Positions 7,330 through 15,946 of a DNA stretch of 64,000 nucleotides are shown here, in pieces (positions within the stretch are counted from its first letter, which is position 1; each line of letters begins with the position of its first letter). This DNA comes from SpSt-501 sp037481615. GTDB taxonomy: Bacteria > Desulfobacterota > Desulfobacteria > Desulfobacterales > SpSt-501. Below the pieces are notes generated by a model, which worked only from the letters and a program-made list of their open reading frames with translations, was not told where the DNA came from and did not search any database. The translations under genes and the position numbers were made by a program. The stretch lies in the NCBI GenBank assembly GCA_037481615.1, contig JBBFLI010000019.1. The stretch is one strand, 5' to 3'.

Positions 7330-9518
7330 GCGGGACGCCCCCCGGGCGGGGACTTGGCGGCGCGCGCGGCGGGGTCGCGCCCCTCGAGGCTCTGGGCGAT
7401 CACCTCGCGCGGTTTCACGCCGTCCGAGGGGCCGATCACGCCTTCGCGCTCCATGCGCTCGATGATCCGGGCGGCGCGGTTGTAGCCGATCCGGAGGTGC
7501 CGCTGGACCATGGAGATCGAGGCCTGGCGCGTGCGCACGACGAGCTCGAGGGCCTCGTCGTAGCGCTCGTCGTAGTCCTCGCCGTCGGCGGGGCCGTGGG
7601 ACTCGGCCGGCCGGTCCTCGGTCACCTGCTGGTCGTAGTCCGGCTTCTCCTGCTGCTTGACGAACTCGACGATCCGCGTGAGCTCGCCCTCGGAGAGGAA
7701 GGCCCCGTGGATGCGCTGGAGCTTTCCCGTGCCGGGCGGCAGAAAGAGCATGTCGCCCGCGCCGAGCAGGCTTTCGGCGCCGTTGGTGTCGATGATCGTC
7801 CGCGAGTCGGTCTTCGAGGAGACCTGGAAGGTGAGCCGGGTGGGGAAATTCGCCTTGATGATGCCGGTCAGGACGTCGACCGAGGGCCGCTGGGTGGCGA
7901 GGATCAGGTGGATCCCGGCCGCGCGCGCCATCTGGGCGAGCCGGGTGAGCGCGACCTCGACGTCGCGCGAGGCGACCATCATCAGGTCGGCGAGCTCGTC
8001 GATCACGATCACGATGTAGGGCAGCCGCTCGCGTTTTTCCCCCTCGGCCGCCGGCTCGCTCTCCACCTTCTGGTTGTACTGGCGGATGTTGCGCGCGCGC
8101 AGCCCCGAGAGCCGCTCGTAGCGCCGCTCCATCTCGCGCACGGCCCAGAAGAGGGCGTTCGTCGCCTTGCGCGCGTCGGTCACGACCGGGGTGATCAGGT
8201 GCGGAATCCCGTCGTAGCTCGAGAGCTCGATCCGCTTCGGGTCGACCATGATCAGCTTCACCTCGTCGGGCCGCGCCTTGTAGAGCAGGCTGCAGATCAT
8301 CGCGTTCAGGGCGACACTCTTCCCCGTGCCCGTCGCCCCGGCGATCAGCAGGTGCGGCATCTTGTCGAGCTCGGCCGTGACCGGGTTGCCGACGATGTCC
8401 TTGCCGAGGCAGATCGTGAGCCGCGAGCGCGATTTCTCGAAAGCCGCCGAAGCGACGACTTCCTTGAACTTGACGATCTCGCGCACGGGGTTGGGGACCT
8501 CGATCCCGATCGCCGCCTTGCCGGGGATGGGGGCGACGATGCGGATGCTCGCCGCGCGCAGGGCGAGCGCCAGATCGTCGCTCAGGTTGGCGACCTTGTT
8601 GATCTTGACCCCGGGGGCGGGCTCGTACTCGAAGGTCGTGACCACGGGGCCGGGGGAGACGGCGACGACCCGTCCGTTCACGCCGAAATCCTCGAGCTTC
8701 TTCTCGAGCAGCGCCGACTGCATACGCAGGCTTTCGGGGTCCTGGGAGACCGGGTGCGGGTCGGGGTCCTCGAGGAGCGCAACCGGCGGCAGCCGGTACC
8801 CCTTGCCGCCGTGCATGAATTCGAAGACTTCCTGGCGCGGCGCCGGCGCGATCTTCGGCGGCTTGGGCGCAGGCGGGGCGACCCGGACCTCTTTCGCCCG
8901 CTGCCGGCGTTTTTCGGCCTCGGCCTGCAGCCCGCGCCTCGCACGCTCCCGGCGCTCCCGGCGTTTCAGATACAGCGTGAGCAGCCGGTCGGAGGCGGCC
9001 GCCCACCCCGCGCGCAGGCGCTGGAAGAAGGCGAGCAGGGAGAAGCCCGTGGCGAGGATGAACCCCACGATCAGCAGGAGCCCCAGAAGAACGGCCGCGC
9101 CGGCGGTGTTGAAGTAGCGCACGAGCAGCGCCTGGAGGGGATGCCCCACCAGGCCGCCCGCCGGGTAGCTCTTGCGGAAGATCACGACGGGGTCCTCGCC
9201 CATCGCGAACAGCCCCGCCGTGGCGAGGATCATGAGCAGGCCCCCGGCCGCGGTGCAGGCGATCGAGCGCGCGGATTGGCTGCCGAAGACCTGGAGGCTG
9301 ACGAGCAGCAGCAGCACCGGGACCCAGAAGGCCGAAAGCCCCGCCGTCCCGACGAGGAACCCCGACCAGTGGGCGCCGGCCAGGCCGAAGAGGTTCTGCA
9401 CCCGCCCGCCGGAACCCGCGGTGTGGATGGAGGGGTCCCCGGGGTGCCAGGTCAGCAGGCTGATCAGGGTGAAGACCAGCACGAAGAAGACGAAGATGCC
9501 GAGCAGTTCGCGGCGCAT
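7326..9518 (-). CDS. ftsK: DNA translocase FtsK/SpoIIIE
   Basis: A 730-residue membrane-anchored DNA pump that clears chromosome ends through the closing septum. Four transmembrane segments lie within the first ~165 residues, followed by a charged linker (about 180-250), the alpha/beta translocase with Walker A GATGTGKS at residues 394-401 and Walker B IVIVIDELADLMM, and a C-terminal winged-helix gamma domain (ASISMVQRHLRIGYNRAARI) that reads KOPS sequences. The length is typical of the short FtsK/SpoIIIE form. It starts 7 bases after the end of rnj and overlaps the downstream methyltransferase. Confidence 0.96.
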   Translation of the reverse strand: MRRELLGIFVFFVLVFTLISLLTWHPGDPSIHTAGSGGRVQNLFGLAGAHWSGFLVGTAGLSAFWVPVLLLLVSLQVFGSQSARSIACTAAGGLLMILATAGLFAMGEDPVVIFRKSYPAGGLVGHPLQALLVRYFNTAGAAVLLGLLLIVGFILATGFSLLAFFQRLRAGWAAASDRLLTLYLKRRERRERARRGLQAEAEKRRQRAKEVRVAPPAPKPPKIAPAPRQEVFEFMHGGKGYRLPPVALLEDPDPHPVSQDPESLRMQSALLEKKLEDFGVNGRVVAVSPGPVVTTFEYEPAPGVKINKVANLSDDLALALRAASIRIVAPIPGKAAIGIEVPNPVREIVKFKEVVASAAFEKSRSRLTICLGKDIVGNPVTAELDKMPHLLIAGATGTGKSVALNAMICSLLYKARPDEVKLIMVDPKRIELSSYDGIPHLITPVVTDARKATNALFWAVREMERRYERLSGLRARNIRQYNQKVESEPAAEGEKRERLPYIVIVIDELADLMMVASRDVEVALTRLAQMARAAGIHLILATQRPSVDVLTGIIKANFPTRLTFQVSSKTDSRTIIDTNGAESLLGAGDMLFLPPGTGKLQRIHGAFLSEGELTRIVEFVKQQEKPDYDQQVTEDRPAESHGPADGEDYDERYDEALELVVRTRQASISMVQRHLRIGYNRAARIIERMEREGVIGPSDGVKPREVIAQSLEGRDPAARAAKSPPGGRPA

Positions 9519-9525
9519 GGCGCGT

Positions 9526-11172
9526 TCACATCTCCATGACGAAGGGCAGGATCACGGGCCGCCGACCGATCGTGAAGTAGAAATACTCCCGCAGGGCCCC
9601 CTGGATGCGCTGGCGCAGCCGCTCGACGCGGTGCGGCGTGCCCGGCGGGATCTCCTCGACCAGCTCGAGGACGACGCACTGGGCGTCCTGCAGGAGGTGT
9701 CCCGTCTCGGTCTCGAAGACCACCCCGCGCGAGACGATCTCCGGGCCGTAGGTGACGATGCCGGTTTCCTCGTCGAGGGCCATGGTGACGGCCACGACCC
9801 CTTCCTCGGAGAGAAGCCGCCTTTCCTTGAGCACCGCACGCCCCACGTCGCCCACCCCCTTGCCGTCGACGAGCAGCCGCCCGGTCGGCACACGGCCGGA
9901 GAGCCGGCCGGTTCCGCCCGCGAACTCGATCACCTGGCCGTCCTCGGCCAGCAGGATGCGCTCCGGGGCGACCCCCGCCTCGCGGGCGAGCCGGGCGTGG
10001 AGCACGAGGTGCCGGTACTCGCCGTGGATGGGCACGAAATGGGCCGGCCGGGTGAGGCGGATCATCTCCCGCAGCTCGTCGCGGTAGGCGTGGCCCGAAG
10101 CGTGGATCTCGGAGATCTTCTCGTAGATGACCTCGGCCCCGCGGCGGTAGAGGTTGTCGATGATCTTCGCGATCGCCCGCTCGTTGCCGGGGATGAACTT
10201 CGAGGAGAGGACCACCGTGTCGCCCGGGTGGATGCGCAGCTGCTTGTGGGTGCCCGCCGCCATGCGGGCGATCGCCGACATGGGCTCGCCCTGGCTGCCC
10301 GTGGTGATGACGACGAGCTCGCGGTCGTCCCAGTCGGGGACGAGATCGAGGCTCAACTCGGCCCCGCGCGGGATGTCGAGGTAACCGAGCGCCCGGGCGA
10401 CCTCGGCGCTCGCCTCGATGTTGCGGCCGCTGATCACCACCTTGCGGCCCGCGCGCTGCGCGAGATCGACGATCATCTGGATGCGGGCGATGTTCGAGGC
10501 GAAGAGGGCGACGATGATCCGGCCGGGGCTGTCGCGGAAGATCCCCTCGAGGGTCTCCCGGATCCGGCTGTCGGGCAGGCTCGATCCTTCGCGTTCGACG
10601 TTGGTCGAGTCCGACAGCAGGGCGAGCACGCCGCGCTCCCCCAGACGGGCGAAGGCTTGCGTGTCGGTGCCGCCGCCTTCGGCGACGGGGCTCAGCTTGA
10701 AGTCGCCCGTGTGCACGACGAGCCCCTCGGGCGTGTCGATCGCAAGCGCCACCCCGTCGATCACGCTGTGCCCCACGCGCAGGAAATCGATGCGGAAGGG
10801 GCCGAGGGCGAGCGGCGTCCCCGGGGCGATGCGGTGCAGCCCGGCTTGGGCGGCGACGTCGAACTCGGCGAGCCGCTGGGCGGCCATGCCGAGGGTGAAG
10901 GCGGTGCCGAAGACGGGGACGGAAATTTCGCGCAGGAGAAAGGGGAGCGCGCCGATGTGGTCCTCGTGGGCGTGGGTGAGGAGCACGCCGAGCAGCCGCC
11001 CGCCCCCGCCCCGCAGGTAGGAGGGGTCGGGGATCGCAAAATCCACCCCCAGCATGTAATCCTCGGGGAACATGAGGCCGGCGTCCACGACGATGCGGTC
11101 TTCACCGCATTCGACGACCATCATGTTCAGGCCGATCTCCCCCAGGCCGCCGAGTGGAATCAGTCGCAGCAT
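9526..11172 (-). CDS. rnj: Ribonuclease J
   Basis: The 548-residue metallo-beta-lactamase/beta-CASP nuclease carries the metal-binding motif THAHEDHIGALPF, an N-terminal LGGLGEIGLNMMV, and the later motifs GDFKL and SDSTNVEREGS. RNase J has both 5' exonuclease and endonuclease activity in RNA decay and maturation. The ATG lies inside the end of plsC (13-base overlap), so plsC, rnj, ftsK and the methyltransferase form one transcription unit. RNase J in a Gram-negative setting fits a deltaproteobacterial-type host. Confidence 0.95.
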   Translation of the reverse strand: MLRLIPLGGLGEIGLNMMVVECGEDRIVVDAGLMFPEDYMLGVDFAIPDPSYLRGGGGRLLGVLLTHAHEDHIGALPFLLREISVPVFGTAFTLGMAAQRLAEFDVAAQAGLHRIAPGTPLALGPFRIDFLRVGHSVIDGVALAIDTPEGLVVHTGDFKLSPVAEGGGTDTQAFARLGERGVLALLSDSTNVEREGSSLPDSRIRETLEGIFRDSPGRIIVALFASNIARIQMIVDLAQRAGRKVVISGRNIEASAEVARALGYLDIPRGAELSLDLVPDWDDRELVVITTGSQGEPMSAIARMAAGTHKQLRIHPGDTVVLSSKFIPGNERAIAKIIDNLYRRGAEVIYEKISEIHASGHAYRDELREMIRLTRPAHFVPIHGEYRHLVLHARLAREAGVAPERILLAEDGQVIEFAGGTGRLSGRVPTGRLLVDGKGVGDVGRAVLKERRLLSEEGVVAVTMALDEETGIVTYGPEIVSRGVVFETETGHLLQDAQCVVLELVEEIPPGTPHRVERLRQRIQGALREYFYFTIGRRPVILPFVMEM

Positions 11173-11954
11173 GGATCACCCGCGCCGCAGGCGGCGGTCG
11201 CCTCGAGAATGGCCCGGCGCACCGCCTCCATGAGCTCCTCCCGGGTCTGGACGACCCCGGATACGAGATCGATCGGGCGGCCGATCGTCACCGTCACCCG
11301 CCCGGGACGGATCCAGAGGCTCCCCTTGGGCATCACCTCGCGGGTGCCGCGGATGCCGATCGGCACGACCGGGGCGCGCGCCTGCAGCGCGAGCACGAAG
11401 CCGCCCTTCTTGAAAGGCTTGAGCTCGCCGTCCGGGCTGCGCGTACCCTCGGGGAAGATCACGATCGAGGCGCCGGCGCGGATCTTTTCGGCCGCCTCGC
11501 GCAGGCTGTGGAACGCCGACGCACGGTCCTTGCGGTCGATCGGGATGTAGCCCGCCCCGCGCATCGCCCGGCCGAAGAGCGGGATGCGGAAGAGCTCCGC
11601 CTTGGCCAGCCAGCGGAACTGCACCGGCAGGTGGCCGAGCAGCACGGGGATGTCGTAATTGCTCTGGTGGTTCGCCATGAAAATGCAGGGCCGCCGCGGA
11701 TCGAGGCGCTCCCGGCCGCAGACGGCGACGCGCACTCCGCTGACCCACAGAATCGACTTCCCCCAGAGGCGGGCGATGCGGTGGACGAAATTCCCCGAAC
11801 GCGAGAACACCGAAACCGCGACGGCGACCAGCCCCAGGACGAAGGTCGCGCTGACCGTCCAGACCATGATCAGGGCGAGGTGCAGGGCGGCGATCGGGCG
11901 GGTTCGGAAAAGGTTCGCGGGCACGGGGTCTTCTTCCCTCTCCGCGGCCGTCAT
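11160..11954 (-). CDS. plsC: 1-acyl-sn-glycerol-3-phosphate acyltransferase
   Basis: The 264-residue membrane enzyme adds the second acyl chain in phosphatidic acid synthesis. It has an N-terminal hydrophobic segment (ALHLALIMVWTVSATFVLGL), the catalytic NHQSNYD (HX4D) box, a downstream RIPLFGRAMRGAGYIPIDR block and the FPEGTRS substrate box. The ATG at 11954 overlaps the stop codon of the upstream small gene (ATGA), so the start is fixed by coupling; a much longer in-frame upstream extension lies inside that gene and is rejected. Confidence 0.93.
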   Translation of the reverse strand: MTAAEREEDPVPANLFRTRPIAALHLALIMVWTVSATFVLGLVAVAVSVFSRSGNFVHRIARLWGKSILWVSGVRVAVCGRERLDPRRPCIFMANHQSNYDIPVLLGHLPVQFRWLAKAELFRIPLFGRAMRGAGYIPIDRKDRASAFHSLREAAEKIRAGASIVIFPEGTRSPDGELKPFKKGGFVLALQARAPVVPIGIRGTREVMPKGSLWIRPGRVTVTIGRPIDLVSGVVQTREELMEAVRRAILEATAACGAGDPCCD

Positions 11955-12283
11955 ACGGAAATGGTGAGTTCTTCGAGCATGGCATCCACCTGGCCGATCA
12001 GCCAGTCGCGCTGGGCCTGCGAGGCATAGGCGATGCAGGCGCAGCGCAGGCGCTGCCGGCTGCGGATGAGCAGCTCGAGCGAGAGCCTGCCCCCCTCGAG
12101 CTCGATTGCGGCGCAGTGCGGCCGGCAATCGCGGTGCGCGCTCTGAAGGGGGCTGAGGAGATTTTCTTCCAGGGGGACCCAGAAGATCGACCCGAGATCG
12201 GGGGGGCCGTAGCGCCGCTCGAGAAACTCGCGCACGCGGAGCTCGTCGGCGAGCCGGAGCTGGTCGACGACGTACTGCTTCAT
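11951..12283 (-). CDS. Conserved-looking hypothetical protein, 110 residues
   Basis: No known domain recognised. It starts MKQYVVDQLRLADELRVREFL and contains a well-structured alternating segment (LGSIFWVPLEENLLSPLQ, AIELEGGRLSLELLIRS) with three Cys residues (DCRPHC, RCACIAYA). Its ATGA overlap with plsC and the terminator just upstream mark it as the first gene of the plsC-rnj-ftsK unit. The longer reading frame to 12484 runs through the terminator and low-complexity sequence and was discarded. No strong Shine-Dalgarno is visible. Confidence 0.7.
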   Translation of the reverse strand: MKQYVVDQLRLADELRVREFLERRYGPPDLGSIFWVPLEENLLSPLQSAHRDCRPHCAAIELEGGRLSLELLIRSRQRLRCACIAYASQAQRDWLIGQVDAMLEELTISV

Positions 12284-12364
12284 AACCGTTTGATGTAGCA
12301 CATCATTTGCTTTCCGCGCAAGCCGCTCACGATCGCCTCCGCCATCCCTCCCCCTCCCCCCCCC

Positions 12365-12404
12365 AAAAAAAAACCGGCGCCGCCACGGGGCGCCGGTTTT
12401 TTTT
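12365..12404. terminator. bidirectional rho-independent terminator
   Basis: Nine A residues, a perfect 8-bp stem CCGGCGCC/GGCGCCGG with a 7-nt loop, then eight T residues. On the minus strand it ends transcription of the ferredoxin gene that stops at 12418; the symmetric A/T tracts make it work in both directions. Confidence 0.92.
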
Positions 12405-12417
12405 GCCGTCGCTTGCT

Positions 12418-12606
12418 TCAGCTTTCCTCGACCGTGATCGCGCCCTCGGAGCAGACCTCGACGCAGCTTTCGCAGCCCAGGCATTCATCGGCGTTCACCG
12501 GCTTGGACTTGCCGTCCTGCATCTCGAAGACCTCGACCGGGCAGACATCCACGCACTCTTCACAACCGACGCATTTCTCTTCATCAACCGTGGGGGTGAA
12601 AGCCAT
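12418..12606 (-). CDS. 2x[4Fe-4S] ferredoxin
   Basis: A 62-residue bacterial ferredoxin with two CxxCxxCxxxC clusters (CVGCEECVDVCP and CLGCESCVEVCS), an almost complete internal duplication. It is a low-potential one-electron carrier typical of anaerobes. AGGAG stands 8 bases before the ATG, and a strong terminator follows directly, so it can be transcribed as a short mono- or bicistronic message. Confidence 0.95.
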   Translation of the reverse strand: MAFTPTVDEEKCVGCEECVDVCPVEVFEMQDGKSKPVNADECLGCESCVEVCSEGAITVEES

Positions 12607-12708
12607 TCGCAGCTCTCCTTTCGTATTTGGATCCCGGCGGCCCGCAGGCCGGATCGCTCACGGGGATGAAAAAATCTGCGAGTCCATAAACCACCTCCGG
12701 CGGGCCTG

Positions 12709-13683
12709 TCAAGACTCGCGCCGGGCCTCCAAAAAGCCGGTCTCGAGGGGAAGCCGGAGAACGACCGTCACGCCCTCTCCCTGCGGGGGGATCCCGGTTT
12801 CCGAAGGCGCCCGAAGGCGCGGATCGAGAAGGGTGGAGAAGAGCCGCACCGGGCGGATCCCCGGCCAGGCAAGCAGCCGGACCGGAGCGGCGGGGTCCCC
12901 GGCGGGCGAAAGAAACGGGGATCCCGGCCGGGAAAGAGGCCGGCGGCCGTGGGACACATCGTCCAGCAGGCCCCGGATGCGGGAAGCGAAGGCCTCGCTG
13001 CCGCAATCCCCCGGCGTCTCCCAGGCGTCCGCCCCGGGCAGGCGTTCCTCCAAGAGATCGAGGGCGGCCCGGCTGGGGGTGACCAGGACCGCCCCCTCCG
13101 TCGGCTGCGCGAGAAAAAGCCGCGCCCAGGCGAAAAGCCGCGGCGCGATCGCCTCTTCGGTCTCCGTTTCCGGCCGGCCGGCGCCGTTCCCTCCCGCCGG
13201 CGGCGGCTCGCCCGCGATTTCAGCGACCAGGCGCCGGAAGCCTTCCTCGCCGCGGGCGAGCAGGCGCCTTGCCTCGCGGCGCTCCCGGTCGGCCCGCTCG
13301 GCGAGCAGAAGGAGGGCGCGCGCGGTGAGAAGCGCCCCATCCCCGGTCTCTTCCGCGGCCTGTCGCCCGCCGCGCAGCCGGGCGGCGAGCGCGGGGAGCG
13401 CTTCGTCTTCCGCCTCGTTGCGGCGCAGGGCCTCCCAGGCGGCGGCGATCCCCGCCCCGCCGTGGTGGAGCTCCGCCCAGGAGGAAAGGGCGCGCACCGT
13501 TTCCTCGAGCCGCGAGACGTCACCGCCCCCGGGCGCAACCCAGGAAAAGGGGACGACCGCCCCCTCTAGTTCGGCCGGCGGCCGGCCGAGCGGGCGGTAG
13601 ACGAGGACCTCCTCGAAGATTTCGCGCAGGATCGACCCCCACTGCCGCGGGGGATCGGTGTGGGGCAGGAGGATCGCTCTCAC
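12709..13683 (-). CDS. Hypothetical protein, 324 residues
   Basis: Starts at GTG 13683 (VRAILLPHTDPPRQWGSILR), overlapping the upstream stop codon as GTGA. I recognise no enzyme family. The sequence is mostly helical with a long charged middle (AERADRERREARRLLARGEE) and a later segment AVLVTPSRAALDLLEERLPGA; its context downstream of the CysRS-like gene and upstream of ferredoxin gives no clear function. The reading frame extends far upstream (to 14298) but only through low-complexity antisense-type sequence of the neighbouring gene, so that part is not coding. Confidence 0.7.
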   Translation of the reverse strand: MRAILLPHTDPPRQWGSILREIFEEVLVYRPLGRPPAELEGAVVPFSWVAPGGGDVSRLEETVRALSSWAELHHGGAGIAAAWEALRRNEAEDEALPALAARLRGGRQAAEETGDGALLTARALLLLAERADRERREARRLLARGEEGFRRLVAEIAGEPPPAGGNGAGRPETETEEAIAPRLFAWARLFLAQPTEGAVLVTPSRAALDLLEERLPGADAWETPGDCGSEAFASRIRGLLDDVSHGRRPLSRPGSPFLSPAGDPAAPVRLLAWPGIRPVRLFSTLLDPRLRAPSETGIPPQGEGVTVVLRLPLETGFLEARRES

Positions 13684-14672
13684 GGGGCCCCGCCCCCCCC
13701 GGGCGGCCCGCCTTTGCCGAGGGGGCCGTCCTGGACCCGCACACCCAGCCGCAGGATCTCCTCCCGCAGGCGGTCGGCGGTGGCGAAGTCCCCTTCGGCG
13801 CGGGCGCGGGCGCGGCGTTCGAGGAGGGACTGCAGCTCCGCGGGGAGAGCCTCGGAGGCGCCGAAATCGAAGAGATGCAAGACCTCCTGCAGCTCGCGGA
13901 AGGCCTCGAGCAGCCGGCGCGCCCCCCGGCCGGCCGGCGCCCCCGCCGAGAGGAGCGCGTTCACCCGGCGGACGGCCTTGAAGATCGCCGCGAAGGCCGC
14001 GGGCAGGTCGAGGTCGCTGTCGATCGCCGTGCGCACGCCCTGGCGCAGGTCGAAGGCGAGCTGGTCGGCCTCCGGCGAAGGGTCGCCGGCGGCCCCCACC
14101 GCCTGCAGGGCGGAAAGACAGGAGTCGACCCGGGAGAGCGCCCGCTCGGTCGCCGCGAGCTTCTCCGGGGAGAAGGCGAGCGGCCGGCGGTAGTGGAGCG
14201 AGAGCAGAAAGCCGCGGAGGCTCCGCCCGGAAACCCCGGCCGCAAGCAGCTCCTCCACCGCGGGGGCCTCCCCGGTCACGGGGGCGACCGCGATCCACGT
14301 GCGCGCAAGCGGCGCCCCGGTCAGGGCCTCGGCGATCGCGTTCTCGTTTTCGTGGTGGGGAAAGAGGAGCTCCTGGGCCCCGACGTAAAGATCGAAGCCG
14401 AAGCCGAGCGCGGCCGAGGCCGCGGCCGCCGTCTGCAGGTGCCAGGCCGGCCGCACGTTGCCCCAGGGGCTCTTGACGAAGGCCCCGCGCTTCAGGTCCG
14501 ACAGCCGGCAGCGCCGCAGCAGGGCGAAATCGCGCGGGTTCAGCTTCTCGTAGTCGCTCAGGTCGACGCTCGCCCCCACGCGCACCTTGGCCGCGTCGAT
14601 CCCCGACAGCCGGCCGTAGCCCGGGGCGCGCGAGAGATCGAAGTAGACCGAACGGAGCTTCTCGTAAGCCAT
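13680..14672 (-). CDS. C-terminal part of a CysRS-like pseudo-synthetase (second half of the broken cysteine synthase fusion)
   Basis: The 330 residues align with the rear half of class I cysteinyl-tRNA synthetase (AYEKLRSVYFDL, PHHENENAIAEA, FLLSLHYRRPLAFS, C-terminal DALR-like helices). The KMSKS loop is missing (VTGEAPAVEELL stands in its place) and the zinc-ligand Cys of the WHIECS motif is Thr (WHLQT), so tRNA charging is very unlikely. Its ATG lies inside the end of the upstream reading frame, offset by one base: adding one base in the GGG of AAGGGATGG would join both halves as DKGMAYEK. It ends with a GTGA overlap into the next gene. Confidence 0.8.
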   Translation of the reverse strand: MAYEKLRSVYFDLSRAPGYGRLSGIDAAKVRVGASVDLSDYEKLNPRDFALLRRCRLSDLKRGAFVKSPWGNVRPAWHLQTAAAASAALGFGFDLYVGAQELLFPHHENENAIAEALTGAPLARTWIAVAPVTGEAPAVEELLAAGVSGRSLRGFLLSLHYRRPLAFSPEKLAATERALSRVDSCLSALQAVGAAGDPSPEADQLAFDLRQGVRTAIDSDLDLPAAFAAIFKAVRRVNALLSAGAPAGRGARRLLEAFRELQEVLHLFDFGASEALPAELQSLLERRARARAEGDFATADRLREEILRLGVRVQDGPLGKGGPPGGGGAP

Positions 14673-15946
14673 CCCTTGTCGAGCAGCCGCCGCGAGAGGG
14701 CGATCATCGTCTCCACCTGCTCGCTCGCCCGGGCGTAGACCTCGGCGGGACGCACCCCCAGGGCCTCGAGGAGGCCGCGGAAACGCTCGGCGGCCCCCTC
14801 GGGTGCGGGGTCGAGATCGGGGAGATCGACCGCCTGCTTCACCGAGAGCCCCCGCGCCCGGAGCGCCCGGCAGAGGAGATCGGCGACCACGAAGCGCCGC
14901 GCCTCGGAAAGCGAAAGCGGCCGTTGCAGGTTGGGGCCGCTCGTGTAGACGGAAACCCGGCCGGGGACCGCCGGCGAGAGCGTCTCGACGGTGCGGGTGA
15001 GGCTGTTGTGCAGACGGAGGGCGACCGCCTCCGGGGCGGCGAAGAGGGGGGTGCTGAGGTAGCGCTCCCCGCCGTCGGCCAGGATGACGACCACGAGGCC
15101 CGCTTCGAGGGCGGCCGCCACGCGCAGGGCCCCGGCCATCGCCGCCCCGCTGCTCATGCCGACGAAGAGCCCCTCCTCGCGGGCGAGCCGCCGCGCGGTC
15201 TCGAAGGCCTCCTCGTCCTCGATGTTGATCTTTTCGTCCAGCCGCTCCTTTTCGTAGATCCCCGGGGTGTAGGCCTCGCGCAGGTTCTTCAGCCCCTGGA
15301 TGGCATGCCCGAGGAAGGGCTCGACCCCCACGATGCGCACCGCGGGGTTGAGTTCCTTCAGCCGCCGCGACACCCCCATCAAGGTGCCCGTCGTGCCCAT
15401 GGCGGCGACGACGGCCGCCACCCGCCCCCCGGTCTGGCGCCAGATCTCCTCGGCCGTCCCGAAGTAATGGGACTTCCAGTTCGCCTCGTTGTTGTACTGG
15501 TCGACGGCGACGAAGCGGCCGGGGTTCTCGCGCACCAGGCGGTAGACCTCCTCGATCGCCCCGTCGGTGCCGAGGTGGCCGGGGGTGAGCAGGATCTCGG
15601 CGCCGCGCGCCTGCAGGATGCGCCGCCGCTCGAGGCTCACGGCCTCGGACATGGCGAGCATCAGCCGGTAGCCTTTCACCGCGCAGACGAGCGCAAGGCC
15701 GATGCCGGTGTTGCCGCTCGTCGCCTCGATCACGATCTTCTCGCGGGTGAGCTCGCCGGAGCGCTCGGCCGCCTCGATCATGGCCAGGGCCGGCCGGTCC
15801 TTGATCGACCCGCCGGGGTTCAGGTACTCGAGCTTGGCGAAGAGCCGCACCCGCGGGTTCGGGTTGAGGCGCCGGATCTCGACGAGCGGCGTGTTGCCGA
15901 TCGCATCGAGAATGCTTCCGGTGCGCACCGGGGATTCCCCCTTCAC
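14558..15946 (-). CDS. Cysteine synthase fused to the N-terminal half of a degenerate CysRS-like domain
   Basis: Residues 1 to about 325 are a complete PLP-dependent O-acetylserine sulfhydrylase/CysM-type enzyme: GGSIKDRPALAMI contains the PLP lysine, TSGNTGIG binds substrate, GTTGTLMGVSR binds phosphate, GVEPFLGHAIQGL follows. The remainder (VSVYTSGPNLQRPLSLSEARR) aligns with the start of CysRS, but the HIGH signature is absent and the zinc Cys of CGPT is Ser. The frame then shifts near 14672 and the last ~35 residues are out of frame; the continuation is the CDS 13680-14672. With one base restored the protein would be about 755 residues. GTG 15946 overlaps the tmk stop (GTGA) and has a GGAGG-rich leader; GTG 15928 is an alternative start. 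A real CysRS must be encoded elsewhere. Confidence 0.85.
   Translation of the reverse strand: MKGESPVRTGSILDAIGNTPLVEIRRLNPNPRVRLFAKLEYLNPGGSIKDRPALAMIEAAERSGELTREKIVIEATSGNTGIGLALVCAVKGYRLMLAMSEAVSLERRRILQARGAEILLTPGHLGTDGAIEEVYRLVRENPGRFVAVDQYNNEANWKSHYFGTAEEIWRQTGGRVAAVVAAMGTTGTLMGVSRRLKELNPAVRIVGVEPFLGHAIQGLKNLREAYTPGIYEKERLDEKINIEDEEAFETARRLAREEGLFVGMSSGAAMAGALRVAAALEAGLVVVILADGGERYLSTPLFAAPEAVALRLHNSLTRTVETLSPAVPGRVSVYTSGPNLQRPLSLSEARRFVVADLLCRALRARGLSVKQAVDLPDLDPAPEGAAERFRGLLEALGVRPAEVYARASEQVETMIALSRRLLDKGWLTRSSVRSTSISRAPRATAGCRGSTRPRCAWGRAST

Noticed and set aside
12709..14298. Longer 529-codon version of the hypothetical gene
   Set aside because: The added 205 codons are antisense-like low complexity within the CysRS-like coding region; the GTGA overlap at 13683 marks the real start.
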